Notes under the pieces: generated by a model | What the model saw: only the letters and a program-made list of their open reading frames with translations | The model's database searches: none | Told to the model about the DNA's origin: nothing | Translations under genes and position numbers: made by a program | DNA from: an uncultured Bacteroidota bacterium | GTDB taxonomy: Bacteria; Bacteroidota; Bacteroidia; Flavobacteriales_D; Sanyastnellaceae | Length of the DNA: 64,000 nucleotides | Reading direction: 5' to 3' | Assembly (NCBI GenBank): GCA_903932685.1 | Contig: CAIZGX010000046.1 | Span: 1-64,000 of the forward strand | Shown: piece by piece, positions 1-9,239 of the stretch | How the letters are laid out: every line of letters begins with the position of its first letter | Numbering within the stretch: position 1 is the first letter of the stretch

Positions 1-1
1 A

Positions 2-682
2 ATAAAGACAGCTGCTCCTGCGAAAAAAGTAGTTGCGTCAGTAAAGAAAGCTGCTCCTGCGAAAAAACTAGTTGCGCCAGTAAAGAAAGCTGCTCCTGCG
101 AAAAAAGTAATTGCGCCAGTGAAGAAGTCCGCTCCTGCGAAAAAAGTAGTTGCGCCAGTAAAGAAAGTAGAAGTAAAGAAAGTTAAACCAGCTCCAGCAG
201 TTATCGCTAAACCAGCGACCGTGAAGAAACCCGAGGCAAAGTTTACTGCTCCCGTTTATAAACCTGCTCCAGAGATTAAAAAAGAACCCGTGAAGATGCC
301 AGCAGAACCAGTTAGAGGATTACGTTATTCAGATAAGGATTTGAAAGAATTCGAAGTCTTAATCAAAGAAAAATTAGAACAGTCTCGTTCCGATTTTGAA
401 GAGTTGAAAGAGTCTCTCTCAAGAGAAGGTGACAACAGCACCGACGATACTTCGCCTACATTCAAAATGATGGAAGACGGAAGCGATACGAACAGCCGCG
501 AAGAAGTGGCTCAACTGGCTTCACGTCAAGAAAAATTCATTAAGAACCTAGAAAACGCTCTTCTCCGTATCATGAACAAAACATACGGTGTATGTCGTGT
601 TACAGGGCAGCTTATTCCTAAAGAACGCTTGCGTTTGGTGCCTCATGCTACCCTTAGCATTGAAGCTAAAAACATGCAGTAA
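2..682 (+). CDS. TraR/DksA-family regulator with Lys/Ala/Pro-rich repeat tail (5' end outside window)
   Basis: The reading frame is open from base 2, so the start lies left of the window; 226 residues are visible. The first 95 or so residues are low-complexity Lys/Ala/Pro/Val, with a 13-residue unit (AAPAKKVVAPVKK type) in four near-identical copies, followed by a degenerate KPAPxxKK region. This resembles histone-H1-like or DNA-binding tails. The C-terminal 125 residues form a DksA/TraR-like coiled coil plus an end domain (YGVCRVTGQLIPKERL, then SIEAKNMQ). In classical DksA this region carries a four-cysteine zinc finger; only one Cys remains here, as I recall for Bacteroidota members. DksA proteins bind the RNA polymerase secondary channel, but that role for this paralogue is inference. 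The next gene, lspA, starts 11 bases after the stop, suggesting co-transcription. Confidence 0.85.
   Translation: MKTAAPAKKVVASVKKAAPAKKLVAPVKKAAPAKKVIAPVKKSAPAKKVVAPVKKVEVKKVKPAPAVIAKPATVKKPEAKFTAPVYKPAPEIKKEPVKMPAEPVRGLRYSDKDLKEFEVLIKEKLEQSRSDFEELKESLSREGDNSTDDTSPTFKMMEDGSDTNSREEVAQLASRQEKFIKNLENALLRIMNKTYGVCRVTGQLIPKERLRLVPHATLSIEAKNMQ
11..166 (+). repeat. Four tandem 39-bp coding repeats
   Basis: Units begin at 11, 50, 89 and 128, each 13 codons, differing by only a few substitutions. They encode the basic AAPAKKVVAPVKK-type repeat of the DksA-like protein. The array may continue left of the window. The high nucleotide identity suggests recent copy-number change. Confidence 0.9.
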
Positions 683-693
683 GATCGCGTATA

Positions 694-1368
694 GTGAGAA
701 AAGTACTCTTAACTATTTTAAGCGTTGTTGCGCTTGATCAACTATTAAAAATATGGATAAAGCTCAATTTTCTCTACGGAGAAAATTTCGAGCTTATTTC
801 CGGTTGGCTCGATTTACAATTCGTTGAAAATCCGGGTATGGCATTCGGTTGGATGTTCCCCGGAACAAGCGGGAAATTAGCTCTGAGCATTTTCCGAATC
901 ATTGTTGTTACGGCCATAATTATTTACATCTTCAGGCTTACAAAAAAGAAAACCCACCAAGGATACCTTTTCTGCTTAGCACTTATTGTAGCTGGTGCCT
1001 TGGGGAACATCATTGACAGCGCTGTTTACGGCATGTGCTTCGACAAAGGGTCAACCTTTGATCCTCACTATCAAGATTACTCGGCCTATTCAGATACTGC
1101 AGCATTTTCTGCAGAAGGTTATGCTCCTTTTCTCATGGGAAATGTAGTTGACATGATACACCTTACCAAGGAATTCGACTTCCCTTTGTGGTCGCCAATT
1201 CATGCAGGAGAAAGAGCTGAAATCTTCCCTCCTATTTTCAACATTGCCGATGCTTCTATTTCAATTGGAATCATTCTCATATTACTCTTTCAAAGACGTT
1301 TCTTCAAGGAAGAAGAAGAAGAGGTTTTAATTGAAGAAGCAGTCACGGAAGTCAACACTCCGAAATGA
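694..1368 (+). CDS. lspA: Lipoprotein signal peptidase (signal peptidase II)
   Basis: An inner-membrane aspartic protease that removes the signal peptide from prolipoproteins after the lipobox Cys is diacylated. It has 224 residues and starts with GTG. There are four hydrophobic segments, the conserved FVENPGMAFG region near residue 50, and the two catalytic Asp motifs NVVDMI (Asp153) and FNIADAS (Asp186). A roughly 40-residue hydrophilic insert after the third membrane segment is common in Bacteroidota LspA. The acidic C-terminus is longer than in E. coli LspA. Its stop overlaps the murF-alr start (ATGA), so the two are translationally coupled. Many lipoproteins in this window would be its substrates. 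Confidence 0.96.
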   Translation: MRKVLLTILSVVALDQLLKIWIKLNFLYGENFELISGWLDLQFVENPGMAFGWMFPGTSGKLALSIFRIIVVTAIIIYIFRLTKKKTHQGYLFCLALIVAGALGNIIDSAVYGMCFDKGSTFDPHYQDYSAYSDTAAFSAEGYAPFLMGNVVDMIHLTKEFDFPLWSPIHAGERAEIFPPIFNIADASISIGIILILLFQRRFFKEEEEEVLIEEAVTEVNTPK

Positions 1369-3809
1369 AATTAAATCTTACTCTTTCAGATCTTTCTCTG
1401 CTACTTGAGAGTAATATCTCTGACGGAGATGGCACGAAATACATACATGCGATATGTACAGACACTCGCCACACTGTTGACGCGGAAAACACTTTATTCA
1501 TTCCACTTATAGGCGAACATTTCAACGGGCATCTGTTTGTTGCAAGCGCCTATAAAAAGGGAATTCGAACTTTTATTGTCTCGGAACATGTGCATCTATC
1601 CGATGATTGCATCGTGATTCATGTTGAAAACACAACCGATGCTTTTCAAAAAATTGCTGCACATCACCGCGCACAATTCAACATTCCGGTAATCGGAATT
1701 ACAGGTAGCAATGGAAAAACCATTGTGAAGGAATGGATCAATCAATTGCTTGCCGACGATTACTGCATTGTAAGAAGTCCAAAAAGTTTCAATTCACAAA
1801 TTGGCGTTTCCCTAGCTGTACTGCAGATTGAATCCATGCACAATCTCGGGTTATTCGAAGCTGGGATTTCTCTTCCAGGAGAAATGAACGCGCTTCAACG
1901 TATCATTCAACCCACAACAGGTGTGTTCACCTTTTTAGGAAGCGCCCATGCTGAAAACTTTGCTTCACAAAGCGAATTGCTTCATGAAAAAATGAAGCTA
2001 TTCGGTTCCTGCGATACGCTCATCATTCCTTCAACCCTTGACTTAAATTTTAGTGGGAATATCATTCGAGTTGGAAATCAAACACAAGACGATTTTTCCA
2101 TTCGAGAAATAAAATCCTCTTCAACACATTCAATTATTTCTTTCAGTTGGAAAGGAAAAACCTCTTCAGCAGAGATTCCGTTTATTGACACTATATCCAT
2201 CGATAATTTCGCGCTTGCCGCTGCAACAGCCCTCCAACATGGACTTTCAATGACTCAATTGTCAGAAAAAGCGCCGCAGCTAATGGCCGTTGAAATGCGC
2301 ATGCAACAATTGAAAGGAATTGGCGGAATGCAATTGTTGAACGACAGTTACAGCAACGATTTAACCTCATTGAAACTTGCGCTTCAGCATTTCAACTTGA
2401 ACATTCAAGCAAAAAAACGAAGCGTTATCATTTCCGATATTTTACAAAGCGGAATGAACGATGAGATTTGGATCTCACGTGTTGTAGAACTCATGAATGA
2501 ATTTCAAATCGACAACATTTATGCTGTTGGTGAAGTTTTCCTTCAACATAAAAATAAATTACCAAGAAATTTCTCGTGCTTTCAAGGCACCGCAGAACTT
2601 GTCGAATTTCTGCTTTCAAATAAAATCGATTCGAATGCCCTGCTCATCAAAGGCGCTCGGAAATTTCATTTCGAAAAAATAGTGAGCGCACTGCAAGAGC
2701 AGCACCAAGAAACCATTTTCGAGGTCAACATGAACGCCCTTGCCAACAACTACTATTATTTCCGTTCGTTACTGAACCCCAATGTAAAACTCATGGGAAT
2801 GGTGAAAGCTAATGGATACGGCATTGGCGCGGTTGAAGTGGCTGTCTGCCTTGCCAATTGTGGAATTGACGCGTTGGCCGTAGCGTATGCAGACGAAGGA
2901 GTTCAACTTCGCGAAGCAGGAATTTCACTTCCCATTTTAGTTCTTGAACCGAATGTTACCGACTTCGCTCCGCTTTTCAAACATCGTTTAGAACCTGAAT
3001 TGTTTTCCATTCGATCATTCAACGCGTTCGCGAAAGCTGCTAAAGAATTCAATGCAGAAAAAACTTTCAAAGCGCATTTGAAACTCGACACCGGCATGAA
3101 CCGTCTTGGATTCAAAAGCAATGAAACCATTGAATTGCTTGAATTACTTCGAGAAAATTCAAACATTGAAATAACTAGCATCTTCACCCACTTTGCCGCA
3201 TCGGAAGATGAAAGTCATGATACCTTCACCCAAGTTCAAATCAACGATTTTGAAAATCGTTGTGCTCAAATATCAGCAGTTCTAGGTTATTCTCCCACTC
3301 TTCACGCCGCAAATACCGGCGGAATACAGCGTTGGAAAAACGCTCAGTTCAACATGGTTCGCTTGGGTATTGGTCTTTACGGAGTTTCAGCGTTCGAAGA
3401 GGAGCAAAAAATGTTGCGCACCGTCGGAAGCCTAAAGACCAGCATTGTTCAAATAAAAACAGTTCTTTCAAATGAAACGGTTGGTTACGGAAGAACATTC
3501 ACTTCCAACCAAGAAATGAAAATAGCCGTTCTTCCGATTGGCTACGCAGACGGCTTCCGCCGATCTCTTTCCAACGGAAAAGGAAAAGTGTTCGTCAACG
3601 GAAAAGCCTGTCCTGTCGTGGGGCGTGTGTGCATGGACATGACCATGGTAGACATTTCTAACCTTGAGGCAAAGGAGGGTGACGAGGCTATTATCTTCAA
3701 CGAAGAACACCCCATTACGGCTTTCGCGAACGACTGCGATACCATTGCCTATGAAGTGCTCACGAGTATTCCCCAACGCGTGAAGCGTATAATTGTAAAC
3801 GAGGCATAA
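1365..3809 (+). CDS. murF-alr: Bifunctional UDP-MurNAc-tripeptide:D-Ala-D-Ala ligase / alanine racemase
   Basis: A fusion of two cytoplasmic peptidoglycan-precursor enzymes, 814 residues. Residues 1-440 are MurF, which adds D-Ala-D-Ala to UDP-MurNAc-tripeptide; the ATP-binding loop GITGSNGKT is at 111-119. From about residue 445 it is a PLP-dependent alanine racemase with the PLP lysine in MVKANGYG (Lys481), the catalytic Tyr motif VGYGRTF, and the C-terminal RVCMDMTMVD. The fusion is well known in Bacteroidota; it joins the enzyme making D-Ala to the ligase using D-Ala-D-Ala. The MurF half is slightly divergent around the central domain but keeps the nucleotide loop. The start overlaps the lspA stop by four bases. 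Confidence 0.96.
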   Translation: MKLNLTLSDLSLLLESNISDGDGTKYIHAICTDTRHTVDAENTLFIPLIGEHFNGHLFVASAYKKGIRTFIVSEHVHLSDDCIVIHVENTTDAFQKIAAHHRAQFNIPVIGITGSNGKTIVKEWINQLLADDYCIVRSPKSFNSQIGVSLAVLQIESMHNLGLFEAGISLPGEMNALQRIIQPTTGVFTFLGSAHAENFASQSELLHEKMKLFGSCDTLIIPSTLDLNFSGNIIRVGNQTQDDFSIREIKSSSTHSIISFSWKGKTSSAEIPFIDTISIDNFALAAATALQHGLSMTQLSEKAPQLMAVEMRMQQLKGIGGMQLLNDSYSNDLTSLKLALQHFNLNIQAKKRSVIISDILQSGMNDEIWISRVVELMNEFQIDNIYAVGEVFLQHKNKLPRNFSCFQGTAELVEFLLSNKIDSNALLIKGARKFHFEKIVSALQEQHQETIFEVNMNALANNYYYFRSLLNPNVKLMGMVKANGYGIGAVEVAVCLANCGIDALAVAYADEGVQLREAGISLPILVLEPNVTDFAPLFKHRLEPELFSIRSFNAFAKAAKEFNAEKTFKAHLKLDTGMNRLGFKSNETIELLELLRENSNIEITSIFTHFAASEDESHDTFTQVQINDFENRCAQISAVLGYSPTLHAANTGGIQRWKNAQFNMVRLGIGLYGVSAFEEEQKMLRTVGSLKTSIVQIKTVLSNETVGYGRTFTSNQEMKIAVLPIGYADGFRRSLSNGKGKVFVNGKACPVVGRVCMDMTMVDISNLEAKEGDEAIIFNEEHPITAFANDCDTIAYEVLTSIPQRVKRIIVNEA

Positions 3810-3860
3810 ACTTCGTGCGGAAAAATGTCATTTCTGTGAACATGTAAGGTGCATTCATTC

Positions 3861-3879
3861 CGATATTTACACAATATCG
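3861..3879. promoter_or_regulatory. Perfect 7-bp inverted repeat before the S8 protease gene
   Basis: CGATATT and AATATCG are separated by five bases and end nine bases before the ATG at 3888. The placement suggests an operator or a leader hairpin. No U-run follows, so it is not a terminator. The role is inference. Confidence 0.35.
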
Positions 3880-3887
3880 AAATTGTT

Positions 3888-6539
3888 ATGATGCACAAAA
3901 TCTACTTCCAAAAATCTATTCTAACCTTTTTAAGCGTAATCGCTTTTTCATTTCTTTCATTCGGACAAGCTGCCAGAATGAACAATGAGTTTATCCTTCA
4001 ACTTAAAAAAGGATTTTCTCCTGCCCAGGCAGAACAAGAATTAACTCAACATTTCGGAATACTTCCTGAAATTAAAGTGAGCTACGAGGTCAGCGACATC
4101 ATGCGCGCTTGGTTGTTTACCTTCAATGAAGAATTGGTTTCGTTGAATGAAATCATTCGCTACGCTCCAACTTGCTCAAGCATTCAACTGGCGCAAGCCA
4201 ATCACAAACTTGCTGAGCGCATTGTTCCCAATGACCCTTCATATGGCCAGCAATGGTTTCATGACGACGCATCAGACAACGATATTGACACACCTGAAGC
4301 TTGGGACATCACCACCGGCGGACTAACAGCATTTGGCGACGAAATTGTTGTTTGTGTTGTTGAAGGCGGCGGTGCAAAATGGGATCAGGCAGACATCATT
4401 GAAAACCACTGGACCAATACCAATGAGATAGATGGAAATGGTATTGACGACGACAACAACGGTTATATCGATGACATTGACGGTTGGAATATGACTGCCA
4501 ACAGCGACGCTATTGCAGCTGGAAATCACGGTACGCAAGTAAGCAGCATGATTGGTGCAAAAGGTGACAACGGAATTGGAATTACAGGAGTAAACTGGAA
4601 TGTAAAAATCATGCAAGTAGACATGGGTGGTATTTCAGAAGCCAATGTCATTGCAGCATACACCTATCCCTTGAAGATGCGTCGCATGTACAACTTGTCT
4701 GGCGGAACACAAGGCGCATACGTTGTTGCAACAAATAGCAGCTGGGGAACCGACAACGGACAACCTTCTCAAGCCCCACTTTGGTGCGCTATGTACGACA
4801 CACTTGGAGTAGCTGGAATTCTTTCTTGCGGTTCAACAGCGAATAACAATGTTAACGTTGATGTTGTTGGAGATCTTCCTACCGCTTGTCCCAGCGAGTA
4901 TATGGTTGCTGTAACTGCAACAAATAGCTCCGACGTGAGAACATTCAGCGGATACGGAATTACAACCATTGACATAGGTGCTCCTGGCGAGGCGGTTTAT
5001 CTTGCGGGCAATACCAATTACGGAAACACTTCGGGAACGTCCTTTGCGGGCCCATGCGTTGCCGGTGCAATAGCACTGTTGTATTCCGCGCCTTGTAACT
5101 CTTTCATGGCAATAGCAAACTCGAATCCTTCCACGGGAGCTCAACTTATTCGAGACTATATTTTCAATGGAGTAGATATCGTAGCTAACCTTCAACCCGA
5201 ATTGGTAACAGGCGGACGATTGAATGTTAAAAACAGTCTTGATTTACTGCTGAATGAATGTTCGGCTGGCGGATGCGTGGCACCTTTTGCAATTGCGGCT
5301 TTACAGACGCCGGGCACGCTCGAATACAATATCTACTGGAACAGCACTCCGGATGTTACAAATTTCGTTTGCCAATACCAAGTTCAAGGCAGCGGAACAT
5401 GGACTCTTGTTGAAGGCATTAACGCCAATAATCTTGTGTTGAGCGGTTTGAACGCATGTACTTCCTACGAAATTCAACTTGCTTCTGTCTGTGACACTGT
5501 TCAAGGCGAATGGACAAATTCATTCTTACTTACCACCGAAGGATGTTGCGTAAACCCGAACGAATATTCGGTTCCGAATGCACAAGGTGCAACAACAGCA
5601 ACAGTTGCATGGAATGACATCTTCGCTGCAGATGGATATACCATTCAGTTAACAGGACCAAACGGAACCGATATTATTCAATCGCTTCAGCCAAATATTA
5701 CATTCTTTAACTTAGATTCTTGCACCACCTACACCATTCAAGTAGGGTCAATCTGCGTCAATCCAGAAAATCCTTTCACTTCGTTTGAATTCTCTACAAC
5801 CGGTTGCGGTTCATGTACCGACGTTGTTTATTGTGATGCCAATGGTGGAAACGCGTCGGATGAATACATAGACGCGGTTACTGTGGGTTCATTCACGAAC
5901 ATTAGCACCGCAAATGCAAACTACACCGATTACACAGATCTTAGCACGTTGACACTGGTTGCAGGAAACTCTTATCCAGTCTCACTTACACCTGGTTTCC
6001 CAGGAGGATCATACAGTGAGTATTTCAAAGTATGGATCGACTACAATGCCAATGGAACTTTCGACGAACCTGCTGAATTAGCCTACGATGCAGGCAGCGG
6101 TTCTCAAAATACAGTTACCGGAACCATCACTGTTCCTGCAGCGGCAGCCCTTGCTCCAGGCAGCACACGCATGCGCGTTGGAATGGCTTACGTTGGAATA
6201 TTCGGTGCAGGAGCTCCTCCTAGCTCATGCGGAACCTACGGTTATGGCGAAGTGGAAGACTACTGCGTTAACTTGGAAATCGTGGATGGCGTTGAAATTT
6301 TAAATGGAAACTTCAACCTACAGGTTTATCCGAACCCAGCTGCAGAATCCATTCAGCTTAATCTTCCTTCAAACATTCAAATATTCCAATTAAGAATATT
6401 ATCCACAGACGGAAAATGTGTCAAACAAATGAACACCTATTCTCGTTTTCATTCAGTTAGTGATCTTGCTCCAGGATATTACATTGTTGAAGTCGTTTCA
6501 GAAAACGGAATCGCTAGAACAAAAATTTGTGTTGAGTAA
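3888..6539 (+). CDS. Secreted S8 (subtilisin-like) peptidase homologue with GEVED and T9SS type A sorting domains
   Basis: A surface or secreted protein of 883 residues. I chose ATG 3888 because it puts a signal peptide (MMHKIYFQ, then a hydrophobic core ending SFGQA) at the N-terminus; an upstream GTG at 3849 would add a poor leader. The S8 domain spans about residues 90-460: His motif NHGTQ (His214), oxyanion region NSSWG, and Ser motif GTSFAGP (Ser385). At the usual catalytic Asp position (normally DTG or DSG) the sequence reads VVEGGG, with Glu159. After it comes a GNGIDDDNNGYIDD calcium-loop-like segment typical of these subtilases. Two fibronectin-III-like domains follow, then a GEVED domain (YGEVEDY) and a C-terminal VYPNPA sorting motif recognised by T9SS. 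Activity is uncertain because of the Asp-to-Glu change. Confidence 0.9.
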   Translation: MMHKIYFQKSILTFLSVIAFSFLSFGQAARMNNEFILQLKKGFSPAQAEQELTQHFGILPEIKVSYEVSDIMRAWLFTFNEELVSLNEIIRYAPTCSSIQLAQANHKLAERIVPNDPSYGQQWFHDDASDNDIDTPEAWDITTGGLTAFGDEIVVCVVEGGGAKWDQADIIENHWTNTNEIDGNGIDDDNNGYIDDIDGWNMTANSDAIAAGNHGTQVSSMIGAKGDNGIGITGVNWNVKIMQVDMGGISEANVIAAYTYPLKMRRMYNLSGGTQGAYVVATNSSWGTDNGQPSQAPLWCAMYDTLGVAGILSCGSTANNNVNVDVVGDLPTACPSEYMVAVTATNSSDVRTFSGYGITTIDIGAPGEAVYLAGNTNYGNTSGTSFAGPCVAGAIALLYSAPCNSFMAIANSNPSTGAQLIRDYIFNGVDIVANLQPELVTGGRLNVKNSLDLLLNECSAGGCVAPFAIAALQTPGTLEYNIYWNSTPDVTNFVCQYQVQGSGTWTLVEGINANNLVLSGLNACTSYEIQLASVCDTVQGEWTNSFLLTTEGCCVNPNEYSVPNAQGATTATVAWNDIFAADGYTIQLTGPNGTDIIQSLQPNITFFNLDSCTTYTIQVGSICVNPENPFTSFEFSTTGCGSCTDVVYCDANGGNASDEYIDAVTVGSFTNISTANANYTDYTDLSTLTLVAGNSYPVSLTPGFPGGSYSEYFKVWIDYNANGTFDEPAELAYDAGSGSQNTVTGTITVPAAAALAPGSTRMRVGMAYVGIFGAGAPPSSCGTYGYGEVEDYCVNLEIVDGVEILNGNFNLQVYPNPAAESIQLNLPSNIQIFQLRILSTDGKCVKQMNTYSRFHSVSDLAPGYYIVEVVSENGIARTKICVE

Positions 6540-6575
6540 GTAAACTAAATGACAACATAGATTGTCTAAGATAAA

Positions 6576-9236
6576 ATGAATCGAAAACTACTCCTCACCT
6601 TTTGCGCTTGGATTATAGCCCTTGCGGCTTGGGCTACGCACAATCGTGCAGGAGAAATTGTTTACGAGCATATAAGTGGATACACCTACAAAGTAACCAT
6701 TAACACGATTACAAAGGCCAGCTCCTTCGCCGCTGACCGTCCGTTTTTAAAAATCAGATGGGGCGACGAACCTTCAGGTACCACAGAAAATCAGCTCGAC
6801 AGTTTAGAAAGAAGCTCTCAAACGATTTTAGCCTCTGGTGACGCAAAGCGAAATGAGTATGTCGGATATCACACCTACTTAGGACCTGGAGTCTACTATT
6901 TAATCATGGAAGATCCCAACAGAAACGAGGGTGTGATAAACATTTTGAATTCTGTGAATCAAGTCTTCACGATTCAGACCATGCTTGTTATTTCGCCAGC
7001 AACTGGACATAACAATTCCGTACAGCTTTTAAAAATGCCCATTGAAGACGCTTGTCTGAATCAACCGTGGATACACAATCCTGTTGCGTTCGATCCGGAT
7101 GGAGATTCTTTGGTCTACTCGCTCGTGCCATGCATGGGTGCTGATGCGTTAGCTCTGGCAGGTTGGTTACTGCCGGACGCAAGCACTGTTAACGGTTCCG
7201 ATGTCTTCAGTATTGACTCTCAAACAGGTGATGTTACTTGGGTCGTTCCGCCGTTGGCAGGCGAGTTCAATATTGCCATTAAAATTGAAGAATTTCGAGA
7301 TGGATTATTAGTGGGTTATGTCATTCGTGACATGCAGATTACTGTTATAACCTGTAACAATCAACCTCCTGTTATCGCTCCGCTTCCAGACTATTGTGTG
7401 GAAGCAGGAAGCACCCTTCAGTTCGATGTCAATGCAAGTGATCCCAATGGGAACGCTGTCTTCATCAGTGCATTTGGCGGCCCATTGACCAACGTTGTTC
7501 ACGAAGCCGAATTCAATACGTTCACTGATACGTTCTATTGGAATCCGGAATGCGATGAGGTGCGCGCGACGCCATATACCGTGAGCTTTGAAGCGCTCGA
7601 CAACGGTTTCGTTCCTTTGGCTGATATAGAAACAGTAAACATTACCGTAGTAGCCCCTAAAGTGCAAAACGTTCAAGCAAATGCTGTGGGAGCAACGGTT
7701 GGAATATCTTGGAATCCTTCGCCATGTCTAAGCTCATTTTCCAACTACGAATTGGCAAATGTTCGCTATTTCATTTACAGAAAACAAAACGGATACAACT
7801 TCAATCCTTCAGATTGCGAAGTGGGGATGCCTGCCTATACAGGATTCGTTTACATTGGACAAACACTTGGCGCGAACAGTAATTTTTACCAAGATAACGC
7901 TCCTGGATTCGGTGTTCCATTTTGCTACCGCATTGTCACAGTATGGCCAGACGGCGCTTTGAGTTACGCCAGCGAAGAGGCGTGCGTTCAAATAAAAAAG
8001 GACATTCCTGTCATTACAAAAGTGAGTATTGAAACAACAGATATTTCGGTTGGAAGTGATACCGTTTGGTGGTCGCCTCCTACCCAGCTAGACACCCTCG
8101 CTTTCCTTCCTCCCTACCACTACGAACTAGAATTCGACAACAACGGGACATGGCAAACTATTTTCGCTTCCAATCCATTTACCATTCTAAATACAGGCGA
8201 TACCATTTATTATCATTCAAACATCGACACCTTCACTTCACTTAAAAAATACCGTATTAAATTTTATTCGAATGAAGACGTCGTTGGATATTCCTCCAGC
8301 GCAACTTCCCCTTGGCTTGTTGCAACGCCTCAAGACAATGCCATTCAGTTAAATTTACAAGGACAATTTCCTTGGATAAATTCTCGGTATTTCATTTATC
8401 GAAAGGCACCCGGAGAATTAATTTATTCTTTATTGAATGAAACAACTGCACCACAATACCTCGATACCGGCTTGGTAAACAATGCAAATTATTGCTACAA
8501 AATTCTTACGCTGGGATCATACGGTGCACCTAATGTTCCAGACTCCTTGTACAATTTCAGTCAGGAAGTATGCGGAAGTCCATTCGACGCAACACCACCA
8601 TGCCCACCTCTAATTTCTCAAATTAACAATTGTGAAATTCCTTCACTTCAAATTTCCTGGTACAACATTGACCCGTCATGTTCACAAGACATTACGGCTT
8701 ATAACATCTACTACGCCCAAACAGACACTAGTCAATACACATTGCTAGGAACCTTGAACGGTGCCAATAGTACCGAATTTGAATTCCTGCATCCAAATGG
8801 ATTACAGAGTATTGCCGGCTGTTTCTACATTACTGCGCTAGACTCACTGAACCTTTGGCCCGACGGAGAGCTTTATCAGAATGAAAGCTTGCCTTCGAAT
8901 GTTGTTTGCATAGACAACTGCCCAACGTATGAGCTTCCAAATATTATCACCCCAGACTTAGACGGATTGAATGATATTCTGAAGCCCTTCCCATATCGTT
9001 CAATTGAGAGCATCGACTTGAAAATTTTCAATAGATACGGAACACTTCTTTTTGAAACAACCGATCCAGATATCTTTTGGAATGCAACCGACCAAAAGAC
9101 TCAAAACCTTGTAAGCGCCGGAACCTACTATTACACTCTAATGGTCAACACCATTCGTCTTCAAGGAATTGTGCCTGTATTCAAAGAAGGGTATATTCAA
9201 ATCTTGAACGCTACACAGGCTTCACCTCAACAATAA
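6576..9236 (+). CDS. Large secreted protein with gliding-motility-associated C-terminal domain (T9SS type B)
   Basis: It has 886 residues. The N-terminal signal peptide (MNRKLLLTFCAWIIALAAWA) is followed by a THNRAGEI segment seen at the mature start of many Bacteroidota surface proteins. The middle holds Ig-like/cadherin-like and fibronectin-III-like domains. The last 90 residues are a CHU_C-type domain (NIITPDLDGLNDILKPF, then IFNRYGTLLFET), which directs export and anchoring by T9SS. There are no catalytic motifs, so it is probably an adhesin or structural surface protein. It begins 36 bases after the S8 protease and ends three bases before ribE. The protease pair may be co-transcribed; the ribE link is probably just compact packing. 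Confidence 0.88.
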   Translation: MNRKLLLTFCAWIIALAAWATHNRAGEIVYEHISGYTYKVTINTITKASSFAADRPFLKIRWGDEPSGTTENQLDSLERSSQTILASGDAKRNEYVGYHTYLGPGVYYLIMEDPNRNEGVINILNSVNQVFTIQTMLVISPATGHNNSVQLLKMPIEDACLNQPWIHNPVAFDPDGDSLVYSLVPCMGADALALAGWLLPDASTVNGSDVFSIDSQTGDVTWVVPPLAGEFNIAIKIEEFRDGLLVGYVIRDMQITVITCNNQPPVIAPLPDYCVEAGSTLQFDVNASDPNGNAVFISAFGGPLTNVVHEAEFNTFTDTFYWNPECDEVRATPYTVSFEALDNGFVPLADIETVNITVVAPKVQNVQANAVGATVGISWNPSPCLSSFSNYELANVRYFIYRKQNGYNFNPSDCEVGMPAYTGFVYIGQTLGANSNFYQDNAPGFGVPFCYRIVTVWPDGALSYASEEACVQIKKDIPVITKVSIETTDISVGSDTVWWSPPTQLDTLAFLPPYHYELEFDNNGTWQTIFASNPFTILNTGDTIYYHSNIDTFTSLKKYRIKFYSNEDVVGYSSSATSPWLVATPQDNAIQLNLQGQFPWINSRYFIYRKAPGELIYSLLNETTAPQYLDTGLVNNANYCYKILTLGSYGAPNVPDSLYNFSQEVCGSPFDATPPCPPLISQINNCEIPSLQISWYNIDPSCSQDITAYNIYYAQTDTSQYTLLGTLNGANSTEFEFLHPNGLQSIAGCFYITALDSLNLWPDGELYQNESLPSNVVCIDNCPTYELPNIITPDLDGLNDILKPFPYRSIESIDLKIFNRYGTLLFETTDPDIFWNATDQKTQNLVSAGTYYYTLMVNTIRLQGIVPVFKEGYIQILNATQASPQQ

Positions 9237-9239
9237 AAT

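Noticed and set aside
11-166. Short tandem repeats resembling a CRISPR array
   Set aside because: No spacers; units are contiguous, in frame and code for the Lys-rich tail.
7308-7676. Open frame on the minus strand inside the type B T9SS protein
   Set aside because: Antisense shadow without recognisable features; the plus-strand gene runs through.
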